64,000 nucleotides of DNA from assembly GCF_002160055.1 (NCBI RefSeq), contig NZ_NFJV01000006.1, forward strand, positions 62,001 through 126,000, written 5' to 3'. The position numbers and the translations under genes are program-made. This document shows, in pieces, positions 35,165 through 45,339 of the stretch. This stretch comes from Mediterranea sp. An20 (GTDB taxonomy: Bacteria > Bacteroidota > Bacteroidia > Bacteroidales > Bacteroidaceae). Under the pieces are notes generated by a model that was not told the DNA's origin, searched no databases, and saw nothing but the letters and a program-made list of their open reading frames with translations. Position 1 is the first letter of the stretch; each line of letters begins with the position of its first letter.

Positions 35165-36757
35165 TTATCTGTCAATATCGGGGATGATATAGTCCAACGT
35201 ACCACTGATGGCTATCAGGTCGGCAATCTTTCCTCCGCGGCAAAGCGTGTCCAAAGTGCCTACGAGAGGCAGGCCCGTCGAACGATAGTGCAGGCGGTAG
35301 GGATACTTGTCTCCTTTGCTCTCCAGATATACGCCGAACTCACCGCGGCTTCCTTCTACGGCAGCATAATACGAGCCTTCCGGTACGCGGATAATAGGTT
35401 TCATCTTTTCCTGGTACGGACCTTCCGGAATGTTGTCTATCAGCTGTTCGATGATGTGGAGGCTTTCCAGAATCTCGTCCATACGTACCATGAGGCGGGC
35501 AAAGCAGTCGCCTTCTGTATAGGTGATTTCCTTGAAGTCCACTTTGTCGTACACGCCATAAGGAATACGTTTGCGCACGTCGCAGGCCCAGCCGCAGGCA
35601 CGTCCCGTACCTCCGGTCGCACCGAAAGCAATGGCATCTTCACGGCTCAGTACACCTACTCCTTTCAGGCGTTGCTGGACAATGACATTGTTGATAAACA
35701 CGTCGAAATATTCCTGGAGATTGTGCCGCATGTAGGGGATGAATTCTTTCACGCGGTTTACGAAGTTGGGGTGCAGGTCGGCCTGAACACCGCCAATGGT
35801 GTTATAATTCAGGATAAGGCGTCCGCCGCAGGTCTCCTCAAAAATGTCGAGGATCTTTTCACGGTCGCGGAAACCGTACAGGAAGGCGGTCGTGGCACCC
35901 ATGTCCTGGCAAAGGCAGGCAAAGTACAGAATGTGTGAGTCGATACGCTGCAACTCATCCATGATGGTACGGATGACTTTCACACGGTCGCTTACTTCCA
36001 CGCCCATGGCCTGTTCGATGCACATACACAGAGCATGGCGGCTCTGCATGGCGCCTAAGTAATCCAGACGGTCGGTCAGTGCCAGTGTTTGCGGGTAGGT
36101 CAGGCTTTCGTTCATCTTCTCGATGCCGCGGTGAATGTATCCGCAATTCGCATCTACCTTTTTGATGATTTCACCTTCCAGAGATACGCGTAGGCGCAAC
36201 ACACCATGCGTAGAAGGGTGTTGCGGACCAATGTTCACTACATAGTCTTCGCCGGTGAAGATTTCGTTGGATTTTTCTTTGAGCTGACCGTCTGACGTCT
36301 CGTCTACTTCACAAGTCACGTCGATGGTTTCTTCATTGTCCATGCGCAGCGGGTTGTCTTTGGCAGGATCATTGTCCTTGCGCATCGGGTAACCCACCCA
36401 GTCGTTGCGCAGGAACAACCGGCGCATGTCGGGATGACCGACGAAGACGATGCCGAAGAAGTCATAAACCTCGCGTTCGGGCAGGTTGGCACCTTTCCAG
36501 ATGTCCCATACGGTAGGCAACTCGGGATGTTCACGATCCAGCGTGGATGTTTTCACCACCATTCTTTCGCCGGTTGTGGTCGATTCCAGGTGGTAAACCA
36601 CGCCCAACCCCCGCAGGGTATCCTCTGTATCTTTTTCATCAGGGGTCCCCCAGTCCATGCCGGTCAGGCTTCTCAGAAAATCCATTTGCTTTTCCTTACG
36701 CAGACGCAGCATGGTGCTGTGCAGGTCTTCCGGCTTTACATATATCGTATTTTCCAT
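35165..36757 (-). CDS. nuoCD: NADH-quinone oxidoreductase subunit C/D fusion
   Basis: 530 residues. Residues ~1-135 are NuoC-like (REVYDFFGIVFVGHPDMRRL; LFLRNDWVGYPMRKD) and ~165-530 NuoD-like (NIGPQHPSTHGVLRLRVSLE; GYIHRGIEKMNE; DRLDYLGAM). NuoD forms the quinone pocket with NuoB; the conserved H and Y region (PQHPSTHG) is intact. C and D fusion is common in several lineages including Bacteroidetes. It starts three bases after nuoB. Confidence 0.95.
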   Translation of the reverse strand: MENTIYVKPEDLHSTMLRLRKEKQMDFLRSLTGMDWGTPDEKDTEDTLRGLGVVYHLESTTTGERMVVKTSTLDREHPELPTVWDIWKGANLPEREVYDFFGIVFVGHPDMRRLFLRNDWVGYPMRKDNDPAKDNPLRMDNEETIDVTCEVDETSDGQLKEKSNEIFTGEDYVVNIGPQHPSTHGVLRLRVSLEGEIIKKVDANCGYIHRGIEKMNESLTYPQTLALTDRLDYLGAMQSRHALCMCIEQAMGVEVSDRVKVIRTIMDELQRIDSHILYFACLCQDMGATTAFLYGFRDREKILDIFEETCGGRLILNYNTIGGVQADLHPNFVNRVKEFIPYMRHNLQEYFDVFINNVIVQQRLKGVGVLSREDAIAFGATGGTGRACGWACDVRKRIPYGVYDKVDFKEITYTEGDCFARLMVRMDEILESLHIIEQLIDNIPEGPYQEKMKPIIRVPEGSYYAAVEGSRGEFGVYLESKGDKYPYRLHYRSTGLPLVGTLDTLCRGGKIADLIAISGTLDYIIPDIDR

Positions 36758-36760
36758 AAT

Positions 36761-37348
36761 TTATTCTTCTGTTTCCTTTTCTTTTCTGTTAACTCCTCCG
36801 AAAAACTTCTCGATTTTGACTTTGCGCTGCAATTGCATCATGCCATACAGAAAAGCTTCGGGACGTGGCGGGCAACCGGGCACATATACGTCTACCGGAA
36901 GAATCTGGTCTACCCCCTGCACTACATGGTAAGATTTACGGAAAGGACCGCCACTTACGGCACATCCACCCACGGCTACTACATATTTCGGGTCGGCCAT
37001 CTGGTCGTACAGACGTTTCAACACAGGAGCCATCTTGTAGGTAATCGTACCGTTTACCAGGATGACGTCGGCCTGGCGGGGACTGTTACGGGTTACTTCG
37101 AAACCGAAACGGGCCATGTCATAGCGTGCAGAAGCCACGGCCATAAATTCGATACCGCAGCAACTGGTGGCGAAAGTCAACGGCCAGAGTGAATTACTGC
37201 GTCCCCAGTCAATGAGGTCATCCAATGCGCCGACCAAGACGTTGGCTCCACCGGCATTCAGTTCCTGTATGAGCTTTTCCAGTGTTTCGTTGTCCTGGAA
37301 GTCCTCGTAAGGAATAGACTTGATTTTGGGTCTTTTGGTTATTTCCAT
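36761..37348 (-). CDS. nuoB: NADH-quinone oxidoreductase subunit B
   Basis: Predicted 195 residues from the ATG at 37348, which overlaps the end of nuoA by 10 bases (translational coupling); the open frame further upstream is inside nuoA. Cluster N2 ligands are seen in [22 protein letters not shown] and [13 protein letters not shown]. It passes electrons to quinone. Confidence 0.96.
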   Translation of the reverse strand: MEITKRPKIKSIPYEDFQDNETLEKLIQELNAGGANVLVGALDDLIDWGRSNSLWPLTFATSCCGIEFMAVASARYDMARFGFEVTRNSPRQADVILVNGTITYKMAPVLKRLYDQMADPKYVVAVGGCAVSGGPFRKSYHVVQGVDQILPVDVYVPGCPPRPEAFLYGMMQLQRKVKIEKFFGGVNRKEKETEE

Positions 37349-37689
37349 TCCAATGCTCCTTTCTTCCAGGCGTATGCAAGACCCAGAACTAAGATAAACA
37401 AGAAAAACAATACGCTGCACAATCCGGCAACTCCCAATTCACTGGTAATGACCGCCCACGGAAAGAGGAACACGGTCTCCACCTCGAACATCAGGAACAG
37501 GATGGCAAACAAGTAGTAGCCTACGTGGAATTGCATCCAAGTTTTACCACGCGTAGGAATACCACACTCGTAAGGCTCCATCTTTTGCGGGTTGTATGAA
37601 CGCGGGGCGATGGCGTTGGCAATCACCACCACGAGTCCTACAAAGATAAGAGCCGTCAGCACGACGGTTACTAATAAAGTAAAATTCAT
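37339..37689 (-). CDS. nuoA: NADH-quinone oxidoreductase subunit A
   Basis: Predicted 116 residues from the ATG at 37689 ([19 protein letters not shown]), three transmembrane helices. Conserved PYECGIP loop and [13 protein letters not shown] helix are present. First gene of the nuo operon. The upstream open codons lie between the promoter candidate and the ATG and do not look like protein. Confidence 0.95.
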   Translation of the reverse strand: MNFTLLVTVVLTALIFVGLVVVIANAIAPRSYNPQKMEPYECGIPTRGKTWMQFHVGYYLFAILFLMFEVETVFLFPWAVITSELGVAGLCSVLFFLFILVLGLAYAWKKGALEWK

Positions 37690-37747
37690 AAACCTATCAG
37701 ATTTTGTACATATATATAATGTGTTATAGATGCATGATTTCAAGTTG

Positions 37748-37755
37748 CAAAGATA
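37748..37755 (-). promoter_or_regulatory. -7 box candidate of the nuo operon
   Basis: TATCTTTG on the minus strand, 58 bases upstream of nuoA. No ideal -33 TTTG at 19-21 bases, so medium support. Confidence 0.5.
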
Positions 37756-37820
37756 CAACTTCTAAATGTCCGTTTGCTATCTCCAGATAACAAAAGGCTT
37801 AAATTTTACACTATTTTGTT

Positions 37821-39161
37821 TTAATTAAAAAACTTTTCTATCTTCTTTATCATCATGCTCAGGCAGAAAACCACTACATGGTCGCCTGGCTGAATCAGTG
37901 TGTTACCCATTACGACAACGCCTTCGCCATTGCGTATCAGGCCTCCGATGGTCACTCCTTTGGGGAATCCCAGATCTTTTACGGGGTGTTTTGTGATAAG
38001 GGATCCTTCTTTTACCGTAAATTCTGCCACATCTGCATTGGCGAAGGTCAGACACTTTACGTTGCTTACATCTGCGTCCAGCATCATCTGGTATATGTGG
38101 CTGGCTGTTATCATTTTTTTGTTGATGACCGATCCGATGTCTAAGCTTTCGGCCATACCGATGTAGTCAATGTTTTCTACTTCGGCCACAGTTTTGCTTA
38201 CTCCCATGCGTTTGGCAGCCAGGCAGGCCAGGATGTTTGTCTCTGAGTTGCCGGTCAGGGCTACGAAAGCCTCCGTATTTTTCAGTCCTTCTTCCACCAA
38301 CAGGTCCATGTCGCGGCCATCGCCGTTGATAATCATGGTTCTGTCGTCCAGCAGTTCTGTCAGGCGGTTGCACCGGTTCAGGTCGTTATCTACTATTTTT
38401 ACCTGCATATAGTCGGGTACATATTGCGCGGTGCGCACGGCAATGCGGCTTCCTCCCATAATCATGACGTTTCGCACATCTACGTAATCTTCTTTACCGG
38501 TGATTTTACGTACGTAGGGCAGGAATTTGCGGGTGGTGGTAAAATATACGATGTCGTTCAGCCGGATGGCATCATCGCCTCGGGGTATCAGTGTTTCGTT
38601 GCCCCGTTTGATGGCTACTACGTGGTAGGGCAAGTTGGGACCTCCCAGTTTGTAGAGCGGCACGTCCAGTATTTCGGCTTTTTCGCGCATTTTGGTACCA
38701 ATCAGGATAAGTGCGCCCCCATAGAATTCCCACCATTGCCGTACCCAGCTCATGCGGATAGACGATACGATTTCTTTGGCGGCCAGCATCTCCGGATAGA
38801 TGAGCGAGTCTACGCCCAGTTTGTGGAAAAACTCCTTGTTGCGGGGGAGCAGGTATTCATAATTATCTATGCGTGCCACTGTCTTTTTGGCTCCCAGGTT
38901 ACTGGCCAACATACACGCTGTCATGTTACGGCTTTCGTCGGGAGTAACGGCAATGAAGAGGTCGGCGTCTTTGGTGCCTACCTCTTCCAGCCCTTTGATG
39001 GAAGTGGGCGAAGCCACTATAGTCATCAGGTCGAAGTTGGAACTGAGCGCGCTGAGTCTCTCCTCGTTGTCGTCCATCAGAGTGATGTTCTGTTTTTCGC
39101 GCGACAGCAGCTTTGCCAGATGGGTGCCTACTGCTCCGGCACCTGCGATGATGATTTTCAC
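37821..39161 (-). CDS. trkA: Trk-type potassium uptake regulator TrkA
   Basis: 446 residues made of two RCK halves. The first nucleotide-binding motif is IIAGAGAVGTHLAKLL with D-D-N-E at the end of the second strand; the second half has a degenerate loop (MGGSRIAVRTAQYV) around residue 235. Each half ends in an RCK_C domain. Binds NAD(H)/ATP-type ligands and gates a TrkH/TrkG channel at the inner membrane; no trkH gene is in this window, so the partner lies just beyond or elsewhere. Starts six bases after dxs, so probably co-transcribed. Confidence 0.9.
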   Translation of the reverse strand: MKIIIAGAGAVGTHLAKLLSREKQNITLMDDNEERLSALSSNFDLMTIVASPTSIKGLEEVGTKDADLFIAVTPDESRNMTACMLASNLGAKKTVARIDNYEYLLPRNKEFFHKLGVDSLIYPEMLAAKEIVSSIRMSWVRQWWEFYGGALILIGTKMREKAEILDVPLYKLGGPNLPYHVVAIKRGNETLIPRGDDAIRLNDIVYFTTTRKFLPYVRKITGKEDYVDVRNVMIMGGSRIAVRTAQYVPDYMQVKIVDNDLNRCNRLTELLDDRTMIINGDGRDMDLLVEEGLKNTEAFVALTGNSETNILACLAAKRMGVSKTVAEVENIDYIGMAESLDIGSVINKKMITASHIYQMMLDADVSNVKCLTFANADVAEFTVKEGSLITKHPVKDLGFPKGVTIGGLIRNGEGVVVMGNTLIQPGDHVVVFCLSMMIKKIEKFFN

Positions 39162-39167
39162 GTCGTT

Positions 39168-41063
39168 TTATTCTAATTGTTTCACAATGTCGTCTTCATC
39201 CATGTGGCAGATGTGATACAGCTCCTGCACCGTGCCGTGTTCCACGAACATGTCGGGCACTCCGATGCGTTTGACCTGCGGGGTGTATCCGTGGTCTGCC
39301 ATAAACTCCAGTATGGCACTACCCATACCTCCTTTGCGTACTCCGTCTTCTATGGTGACGATGCGTTGGAAGCGGCGGCCTATTTCGTGCAGCATTTCCT
39401 CGTCCAGCGGTTTGAGGAAACGCAAGTCGTAGTGGGCTATGGAAAGTCCTTTCTCGGTCTCGGCCCGAGCAATAGCGAGTGCGGCCGTATTGCCTATGGG
39501 GCCTATGCTGATGACTGCCAGATCGGTTCCGTCTTTCAGTTTCCGTCCTTTCCCGATAGGAATTTCTTCCAGCGGGCAGCGCCAGTCGGTCAGCACCCCC
39601 CGTCCGCGCGGATAGCGGATGACGAAAGGCCCCTTGTCGGGCAATTGTGCCGTGTACATCAGCCGACGCAGCTCATGTTCGTTCATGGGCGAGGCGATGG
39701 TCAGGTTGGGGATGGGGCGGAAGTAAGCCAAGTCGAACACACCGTGGTGCGTAGGCCCGTCTTCGCCCACCAGTCCTGCCCGGTCTAAGCAGAGCACTAC
39801 AGGAAGGCGCAGCAGGGCGATGTCGTGTATCACGTTGTCGTAGGCCCGTTGCATGAACGAGGAATAGATGTTGCAGAAAGGTTGCAGGCCTTCCTTGGCC
39901 ATGCCTCCGGAGAAAGTGGCGGCATGCCCTTCGGCGATGCCTACGTCGAAGGCCCGGTCGGGCATGGTTTCCATCAGCTTGTTCATGGAGCAACCGGTAG
40001 GCATGGCAGGAGTTACGCCTACGATACGTGGATTTTGCTGCGCCAGTTCCACCAAGGTTTCGCCGAATACGTCCTGATAGAGTGGGGGAAGTCCGTCATC
40101 GTCAGTCGTATATCGTTCTCCGGTTTCGGGATTGAAGCGTCCGGGCGCATGCCATGTGCCGGGGTCTTTTTCGGCGGGAGCGTAGCCTTTGCCTTTTATG
40201 GTATGCAGGTGCAGCAGTTTGGGACCTTCCAAGTCTTTGATGTCGTGCAGCACCCGTGCCAAGTTTTTCACATTGTGTCCGTCGATGGGGCCGAAATAGC
40301 GTATATTCATCCCCTCGAAGATGTTCTGTTGCTGGGCTGCCATTGATTTCACGCTGTTGGTAAAGCGGATAAGGGCCTTGCGCCGTTCTTCGTTGAGTAT
40401 GCCGGTTTTGAAGAGCAGGCGTTCCAGCTTGAACCTCAGCTGGTTGTAGCGGTTGCTGGTGTTGAGGTTGAACAGATATTGGCGCATGCCACCCACGCTG
40501 CGGTCGATGGACATGTCGTTGTCGTTGAGTATGATGAGCAGGTTGTTGGGGGTGGAAGAAGCGTTGTTGAGCCCTTCAAAGGCCAGTCCTCCGCTCATGC
40601 TCCCGTCGCCGATTACTGCCACCACGTGCCGGTCGTTTTCGCCTTTGCGTGCAGCAGCCACAGCCATGCCGAGTGCTGCCGAGATGGAGTTGGAAGCATG
40701 TCCGCAGGCAAACGTGTCGTATTCGCTTTCGCAGGGCGAAGGGAAGGGACGTATGCCTTTCAGCTTCCGGTTGGTGCAGAAAGTATCCCGCCGTCCCGTA
40801 AGTATTTTGTGCCCGTATGCCTGGTGCCCTACATCCCATACGATGCGGTCGTAAGGGGTATTGAACACATAGTGCAGAGCCACGGTCAGCTCCACCGTGC
40901 CCAAGCTGGCAGCAAAGTGCCCGGGGTTGCGCGACACCTCTTCGATGATGTCTTCCCGCAGTTCGCGGCACACCTCAGGCAATTGGTCGGGTGCCAGTTG
41001 CCGCAGGTCGGCGGGCGAGTTTATGGTATTCAGCAGGCTGTATTTTGTTGGTTCTATTCCCAT
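39168..41063 (-). CDS. dxs: 1-deoxy-D-xylulose-5-phosphate synthase
   Basis: 631 residues, normal length. Condenses pyruvate and glyceraldehyde 3-phosphate, the first step of the MEP isoprenoid pathway, and feeds thiamine and pyridoxal synthesis. Thiamine-diphosphate motif [17 protein letters not shown] (~145-165), Pyr domain [15 protein letters not shown] (~420) and C-terminal transketolase domain ([19 protein letters not shown]) are in order. [15 protein letters not shown] near residue 75 carries the catalytic histidine region. Upstream -7 box at 41087-41094. Confidence 0.96.
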   Translation of the reverse strand: MGIEPTKYSLLNTINSPADLRQLAPDQLPEVCRELREDIIEEVSRNPGHFAASLGTVELTVALHYVFNTPYDRIVWDVGHQAYGHKILTGRRDTFCTNRKLKGIRPFPSPCESEYDTFACGHASNSISAALGMAVAAARKGENDRHVVAVIGDGSMSGGLAFEGLNNASSTPNNLLIILNDNDMSIDRSVGGMRQYLFNLNTSNRYNQLRFKLERLLFKTGILNEERRKALIRFTNSVKSMAAQQQNIFEGMNIRYFGPIDGHNVKNLARVLHDIKDLEGPKLLHLHTIKGKGYAPAEKDPGTWHAPGRFNPETGERYTTDDDGLPPLYQDVFGETLVELAQQNPRIVGVTPAMPTGCSMNKLMETMPDRAFDVGIAEGHAATFSGGMAKEGLQPFCNIYSSFMQRAYDNVIHDIALLRLPVVLCLDRAGLVGEDGPTHHGVFDLAYFRPIPNLTIASPMNEHELRRLMYTAQLPDKGPFVIRYPRGRGVLTDWRCPLEEIPIGKGRKLKDGTDLAVISIGPIGNTAALAIARAETEKGLSIAHYDLRFLKPLDEEMLHEIGRRFQRIVTIEDGVRKGGMGSAILEFMADHGYTPQVKRIGVPDMFVEHGTVQELYHICHMDEDDIVKQLE

Positions 41064-41086
41064 GTTTCTTATTCCTTAACAGAGCG

Positions 41087-41094
41087 CAAAAATA
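41087..41094 (-). promoter_or_regulatory. -7 box candidate of dxs-trkA
   Basis: TATTTTTG on the minus strand, 24 bases upstream of the dxs ATG. Confidence 0.45.
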
Positions 41095-41243
41095 GCAAAA
41101 AGAAATAGGATGCGCGCCCATTAGACCAAAAAAATGACCGCAGGACCTCTCTTTCTTGGGTAATGAGGAAGAAGAGTGGAGAAGCAGAATGAGCTATGTA
41201 TCTCTTAGAGAAAGGGTTGTCTCGTATATAGATGAAGTCTGCT

Positions 41244-41301
41244 GCTAAAGTATAAGGATGCTGCTGCTAAAGTATAAGGAATCTGCCTCCAAAGTATAGG
41301 C
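41244..41301. repeat. Three-unit 22-bp phased repeat (in gene-free 41064-41502)
   Basis: GCTAAAGTATAAGG recurs at 22-bp spacing (cores AAAGTATA at 41247, 41269 and 41291). The core resembles AAGCTATAAGG of the arrays at 10361 and 52323. Besides this and the two divergent promoters, 41064-41502 shows no gene. Confidence 0.7.
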
Positions 41302-41469
41302 AAGGAATCTGTGGGCTTGCCTGTAAAAAAGGATAACCTGCCATCTTGAACAGATTCCTGTACTCTGCATCGTCTGTATCTGAATAGTTTCCGTTTACAC
41401 TTTGCCGGTTGATGGCAGCATTTATGTTTCATTCTTCTTTTTTTCCATTCTTTATTTTTCCTTTTTGCG

Positions 41470-41477
41470 TATCTTTG
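41470..41477 (+). promoter_or_regulatory. -7 box candidate for the GSCFA-murF-alr operon
   Basis: TATCTTTG followed by GCAT, 26 bases before the ATG at 41503. Typical Bacteroides -7 context. Confidence 0.55.
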
Positions 41478-41502
41478 CATCCCGTTAGAACTTGTGTACA
41501 TT

Positions 41503-42510
41503 ATGCTCAAACTCACCACTTCTGTCGAACGTCCTGCCCATTGCCCGTGCATCGACTACCGTCATACCCTCTTGCTTCTCGGGTCCTGTTTTGCCACCCA
41601 CATCGGTGAGCGGTTGGAAGAAGCCAAGTTCCGGTGCGATGTCAATCCTTACGGCGTGCTCTACAACCCCTTGTCCATAGCTACTGCCCTGCGCGAGATG
41701 GTGGCCCGAAAAGTCTATATTGAAGCTGACCTCTATGAACACCAGGGGCTCTGGCACAGTCCCATGCACCACGGCGACTTCTCGGCGCCCACCCATGACG
41801 AAGCATTGGCGCGCATCAATGGCAGGCTTGCCCAAGCGTCGGACGAACTGGACCGGTTGGATTTCCTGCTGCTAACGTGGGGCACAGCCTGGGTGTATGA
41901 AGACCGCAAGACGGGGCGTGTGGCAGGCAATTGCCACAAGCTGCCCGAATCGTGCTTCCGGCGAAGACGCCTGTCGGTCGACGAGATTGTTGCCGATACC
42001 GTATCGCTGCTCTCAGGACTGGTAGCACGCAGCAACGGACGCCTGAGGGTGGTGCTCACAATCAGCCCCATCCGTCATGTGCGCGATGGCCTGCATGCCA
42101 ACCAACTTAGCAAGGCCACCCTGCTGCTGGCGGCAGAGCAAGTGGCAGAGGCATTTCCGGACCATGTGTTTTATTTCCCTGCCTACGAGTTGCTGATTGA
42201 TGAATTGCGTGACTACCGTTTCTTTGCCGACGACCTGGTGCATCCCTCACTCTTGGCCGTGCAATACGTCTGGGAACATTTTGCCGACTGGTGTCTTGCT
42301 CCCGAAACTGCCTCTGTCCGACAAGAATGTGAAGAAATACGTAAGGCGCTGTCACATAGACCGCTACGACCCAAATCGGAACAGTATAAGCGTTTTTTAG
42401 GACAAATAGTGTTAAAAATAGAGCGACTTAACGGAAAATATCCGTACTTAGACTTCAAAAACGAAAAAGAAACATGTCATATTCTATTGAACAAATCAGC
42501 GAAATCATAG
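41503..42510 (+). CDS. GSCFA domain protein
   Basis: Predicted 335 residues from the ATG at 41503. The name-giving motif appears as LLGSCFATHIGERLEEAKF near residue 25, followed by the conserved NPYGVLYNPLSIATAL. A second block, LTISPIRHVRDGLHANQLSKATLL, and FFADDLVHPS carry the family's SGNH-hydrolase-like elements (catalytic serine and late aspartate-histidine pair). Substrate is not known; members often sit in cell-wall or capsule contexts. It overlaps murF-alr by 37 bases, implying coupled expression. Confidence 0.88.
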   Translation: MLKLTTSVERPAHCPCIDYRHTLLLLGSCFATHIGERLEEAKFRCDVNPYGVLYNPLSIATALREMVARKVYIEADLYEHQGLWHSPMHHGDFSAPTHDEALARINGRLAQASDELDRLDFLLLTWGTAWVYEDRKTGRVAGNCHKLPESCFRRRRLSVDEIVADTVSLLSGLVARSNGRLRVVLTISPIRHVRDGLHANQLSKATLLLAAEQVAEAFPDHVFYFPAYELLIDELRDYRFFADDLVHPSLLAVQYVWEHFADWCLAPETASVRQECEEIRKALSHRPLRPKSEQYKRFLGQIVLKIERLNGKYPYLDFKNEKETCHILLNKSAKS

Positions 42511-44969
42511 GTGCGCAGCGTGTGGGAGACGCGCCTGCTACCATCGACTGGCTGCTTACCGACAGCCGCTCACTCAGTTTTCCCGAAGCCACTCTTTTCT
42601 TTGCCTTGTCTTCCAAGCGCAATGACGGGGCGCGCTATATACCGGACCTCTACATCCGTGAGGTGCGCAATTTTGTCATCAGTCGCGAAACTTATAGCCA
42701 GATGGAAGAAGAAGGCGCATTCGGTGGCATTCATCCCGATGCCAACTACCTGGTGGTGCCCCATCCGCTGAAGGCATTGCAGAAACTTGCCGAACAACAC
42801 CGCTCCCGTTTCCAGATTCCCGTCATCGGCATTACGGGCAGCAACGGCAAGACAGTTGTGAAAGAATGGCTCTACCAATTGCTGGGACCGGACAGGCCCA
42901 CCGTGCGCTCCCCCCGCAGCTACAACTCGCAGATAGGTGTACCTCTTTCCGTGTGGCGTCTCGATGAAGGAGCCGAACTGGCTATCTTTGAGGCTGGAAT
43001 CTCCGAACCGGGAGAGATGAAGGCGTTGGAGAGCATCATTAAGCCTACTATCGGCATACTGACCAATATCGGCGGGGCGCACCAGGAAAACTTCTTTTCT
43101 TTGCAGGACAAGTGTCAGGAGAAGTTGTCGCTCTTCAGAGACTGTGACGTGCTGATATATAACGGTGATGACGAGTTTATCAGCAGTTGTGTGGCAAGGT
43201 CTCTGCTTTCTGCCCGTGAGATAGCCTGGAGCAGGAAAGATGTGGATAAGCCGCTTTTCATCAGCAAGGTGGAGAAGAAAGATGACTGTACCCTGATTAA
43301 TTACCGCTATCTGGATATGGACCATTCATATACCCTGCCGTTTATTGATGATGCTTCTATCGAAAACTCGCTCAACTGCCTGGCAGCATGTCTTTATCTG
43401 ATGCTGCCCCCCGAACGCATCAGCGAGCGTATGGCACACCTGGAACCGGTGGGGATGCGTCTGGAGGTGAAGGAAGGCAGGAACGGTTGCCTGCTGATTA
43501 ACGACAGCTACAACTCGGACCTCGTGTCGCTGGACATTGCCCTTGACTTTCTCTACCGCCGCTCGCTGACAACCAGCCTGAAGCGTACGCTGATTCTTTC
43601 TGATATTCTCGAAACCGGGCAGAATGCGGCGATGCTTTACCGTCAGGTGGCACAATTGTTGGAGAGCCGCCATGTGGAACGCATCATCGGGGTAGGGAAG
43701 GAATTGTGCGAACATGCCGGACGTTTTGGTATAGAGAAAGCTTTTTATGCCGATACCGATGCTCTGCTGCGTGCTTTGCAGAAGGGAGAACTGCGTCTGG
43801 AAAACGAGATTGTCCTGATAAAGGGGGCACGCAGGTTTGGTTTCGATGACCTGGCCGAGGTGTTGGAGAAGAAGGTGCATGAAACTATTCTGGAAGTCAA
43901 TTTAGGTGCGATGGTAGAGAACCTCAACTGGTATCGTTCCCTTCTGAATCCCGGTGTGAAGATGACGTGCATGGTGAAGGCTTCGGCTTATGGGGCTGGT
44001 TCTTATGAAATAGCAAAGACCCTGCAGGAACACCGGGTGGACTATCTGGCAGTGGCTGTGGCCGACGAAGGTTCGGAGTTGCGTAAGGCGGGTATCACTA
44101 CCAACATTCTTATCATGAATCCGGAGATGACGGCTTTCAAAACCATGTTCGATTACCATTTGGAACCGGAAGTATACAGTTTCGGGCTGCTCGATGCGCT
44201 GGTGCGTGAGGCCGAGAAGCAGGGTATCACCAATTATCCCATTCACATCAAGATAGACACAGGTATGCACCGCTTGGGCTTTTTGCCCGAAGAAATTCCT
44301 GCTCTGACAGAGTGTCTCAAAGGACAGGATGCGGTGATAGTCCGTTCTGTCTTTTCTCATTTGGTTGGAAGCGATTCGGTGCAGTTCGACGATTTCACCC
44401 GGCAGCAGATAGCCATATTCGAGGATGCCTCTGCCCGGTTGCAGGCTGCATTTCCTCATAAGATATTGCGTCATATTTGCAATTCCGCAGGCATCGAGCG
44501 TTTTCCCGAAGCACAGTTTGATATGGTGCGCCTGGGCATCGGTCTCTATGGCATTAACCCCATTACCAATGCCGTCATGCACAATGTCAGTTCGCTCTAC
44601 ACCACTATTTTGCAGATACATGAGGTGCCGCAGGTGGATACGGTGGGGTATAGCCGCCGAGGACGTCTGACAAGGCCTTCACGCATTGCTGCCCTGCCTA
44701 TCGGATATGCCGACGGCTTAAACCGTCACTTGGGCAACGGTCATGCCTATTGCCTGGTGAATGGTAAAAAGGCCCCTTATGTGGGCAACATCTGTATGGA
44801 TGTCTGCATGATAGATGTGACCGACATTGACTGCAAGGAAGGAGACAGGGTGGAAATCTTCGGCGACCACTTGCCGGTGACCATACTTTCCGATGCCCTG
44901 GATACTATTCCCTACGAGGTGCTGACCAGTGTTTCCACGCGGGTAAAGCGCGTATATTATCAGGATTAG
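42474..44969 (+). CDS. Bifunctional MurF ligase / alanine racemase
   Basis: 831 residues. The N-terminal half (~1-455) is a UDP-MurNAc-tripeptide:D-Ala-D-Ala ligase with ATP loop GITGSNGKTVVKEW and the Mur middle and C-terminal domains (LINDSYNSDLVSLDIALDFL). The C-terminal half (~460-831) is an alanine racemase with the PLP lysine in CMVKASAYGAGSYE and YADGLNRHLGNG plus VGNICMDVCMIDVT near the end. The fusion makes D-alanine and adds D-Ala-D-Ala to the peptidoglycan precursor; it is characteristic of Bacteroidetes. In most racemases the lysine motif reads VKADAYGHG, so the S and A here are mild variants. Confidence 0.95.
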   Translation: MSYSIEQISEIIGAQRVGDAPATIDWLLTDSRSLSFPEATLFFALSSKRNDGARYIPDLYIREVRNFVISRETYSQMEEEGAFGGIHPDANYLVVPHPLKALQKLAEQHRSRFQIPVIGITGSNGKTVVKEWLYQLLGPDRPTVRSPRSYNSQIGVPLSVWRLDEGAELAIFEAGISEPGEMKALESIIKPTIGILTNIGGAHQENFFSLQDKCQEKLSLFRDCDVLIYNGDDEFISSCVARSLLSAREIAWSRKDVDKPLFISKVEKKDDCTLINYRYLDMDHSYTLPFIDDASIENSLNCLAACLYLMLPPERISERMAHLEPVGMRLEVKEGRNGCLLINDSYNSDLVSLDIALDFLYRRSLTTSLKRTLILSDILETGQNAAMLYRQVAQLLESRHVERIIGVGKELCEHAGRFGIEKAFYADTDALLRALQKGELRLENEIVLIKGARRFGFDDLAEVLEKKVHETILEVNLGAMVENLNWYRSLLNPGVKMTCMVKASAYGAGSYEIAKTLQEHRVDYLAVAVADEGSELRKAGITTNILIMNPEMTAFKTMFDYHLEPEVYSFGLLDALVREAEKQGITNYPIHIKIDTGMHRLGFLPEEIPALTECLKGQDAVIVRSVFSHLVGSDSVQFDDFTRQQIAIFEDASARLQAAFPHKILRHICNSAGIERFPEAQFDMVRLGIGLYGINPITNAVMHNVSSLYTTILQIHEVPQVDTVGYSRRGRLTRPSRIAALPIGYADGLNRHLGNGHAYCLVNGKKAPYVGNICMDVCMIDVTDIDCKEGDRVEIFGDHLPVTILSDALDTIPYEVLTSVSTRVKRVYYQD

Positions 44970-44981
44970 GCGATTTTTTTG

Positions 44982-44989
44982 TACCTTTG
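44982..44989 (+). promoter_or_regulatory. -7 box candidate of the tat operon
   Basis: TACCTTTG followed by CATC, 125 bases before the tatA ATG, giving a long leader of about 115 bases. Confidence 0.5.
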
Positions 44990-45113
44990 CATCTGTTACA
45001 GTTGCAGCAGACGAACTGCTGGTTGAAGAGAATAGGCTGTAGCTCGTTTTTCAGGGTGTCTTGCCTGTAAATTCATAGCTAATGATGTTATATTAAAAAA
45101 CTGTTGTGTGATT

Positions 45114-45329
45114 ATGTCTGAGTTATTGTTAATGAATTTATTGCCCAGTGGTTCCGAGTGGCTTATCATTCTGGTAGTTTTTCTGCTGCTTTTCGGCGGT
45201 AAGAAGATTCCCGAACTGATGCGCGGGCTGGGCAAGGGAGTGAAAAGCTTCAAGGAAGGAGTAAATGAGGCCAAGGAGGAAATAGAAAAGGCCAAGGATG
45301 AGGTAAACGAACCGTCGGACAAAAAGTGA
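45114..45329 (+). CDS. tatA: Twin-arginine translocase subunit TatA/E
   Basis: Predicted 71 residues from the ATG at 45114. One transmembrane helix ([15 protein letters not shown]), then the hinge and amphipathic helix [20 protein letters not shown], then a charged tail. Forms the pore-like assemblies of the Tat export system for folded proteins. tatC follows 10 bases later; no tatB is visible, so a TatA/TatC minimal system is likely. Confidence 0.93.
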   Translation: MSELLLMNLLPSGSEWLIILVVFLLLFGGKKIPELMRGLGKGVKSFKEGVNEAKEEIEKAKDEVNEPSDKK

Positions 45330-45339
45330 ACAGACGGAC

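Noticed and set aside
37340..37758. Longer NuoA and NuoB starts
   Set aside because: The extra N-terminal codons lie in the leader or inside the preceding gene and match neither family; internal ATGs give standard lengths.
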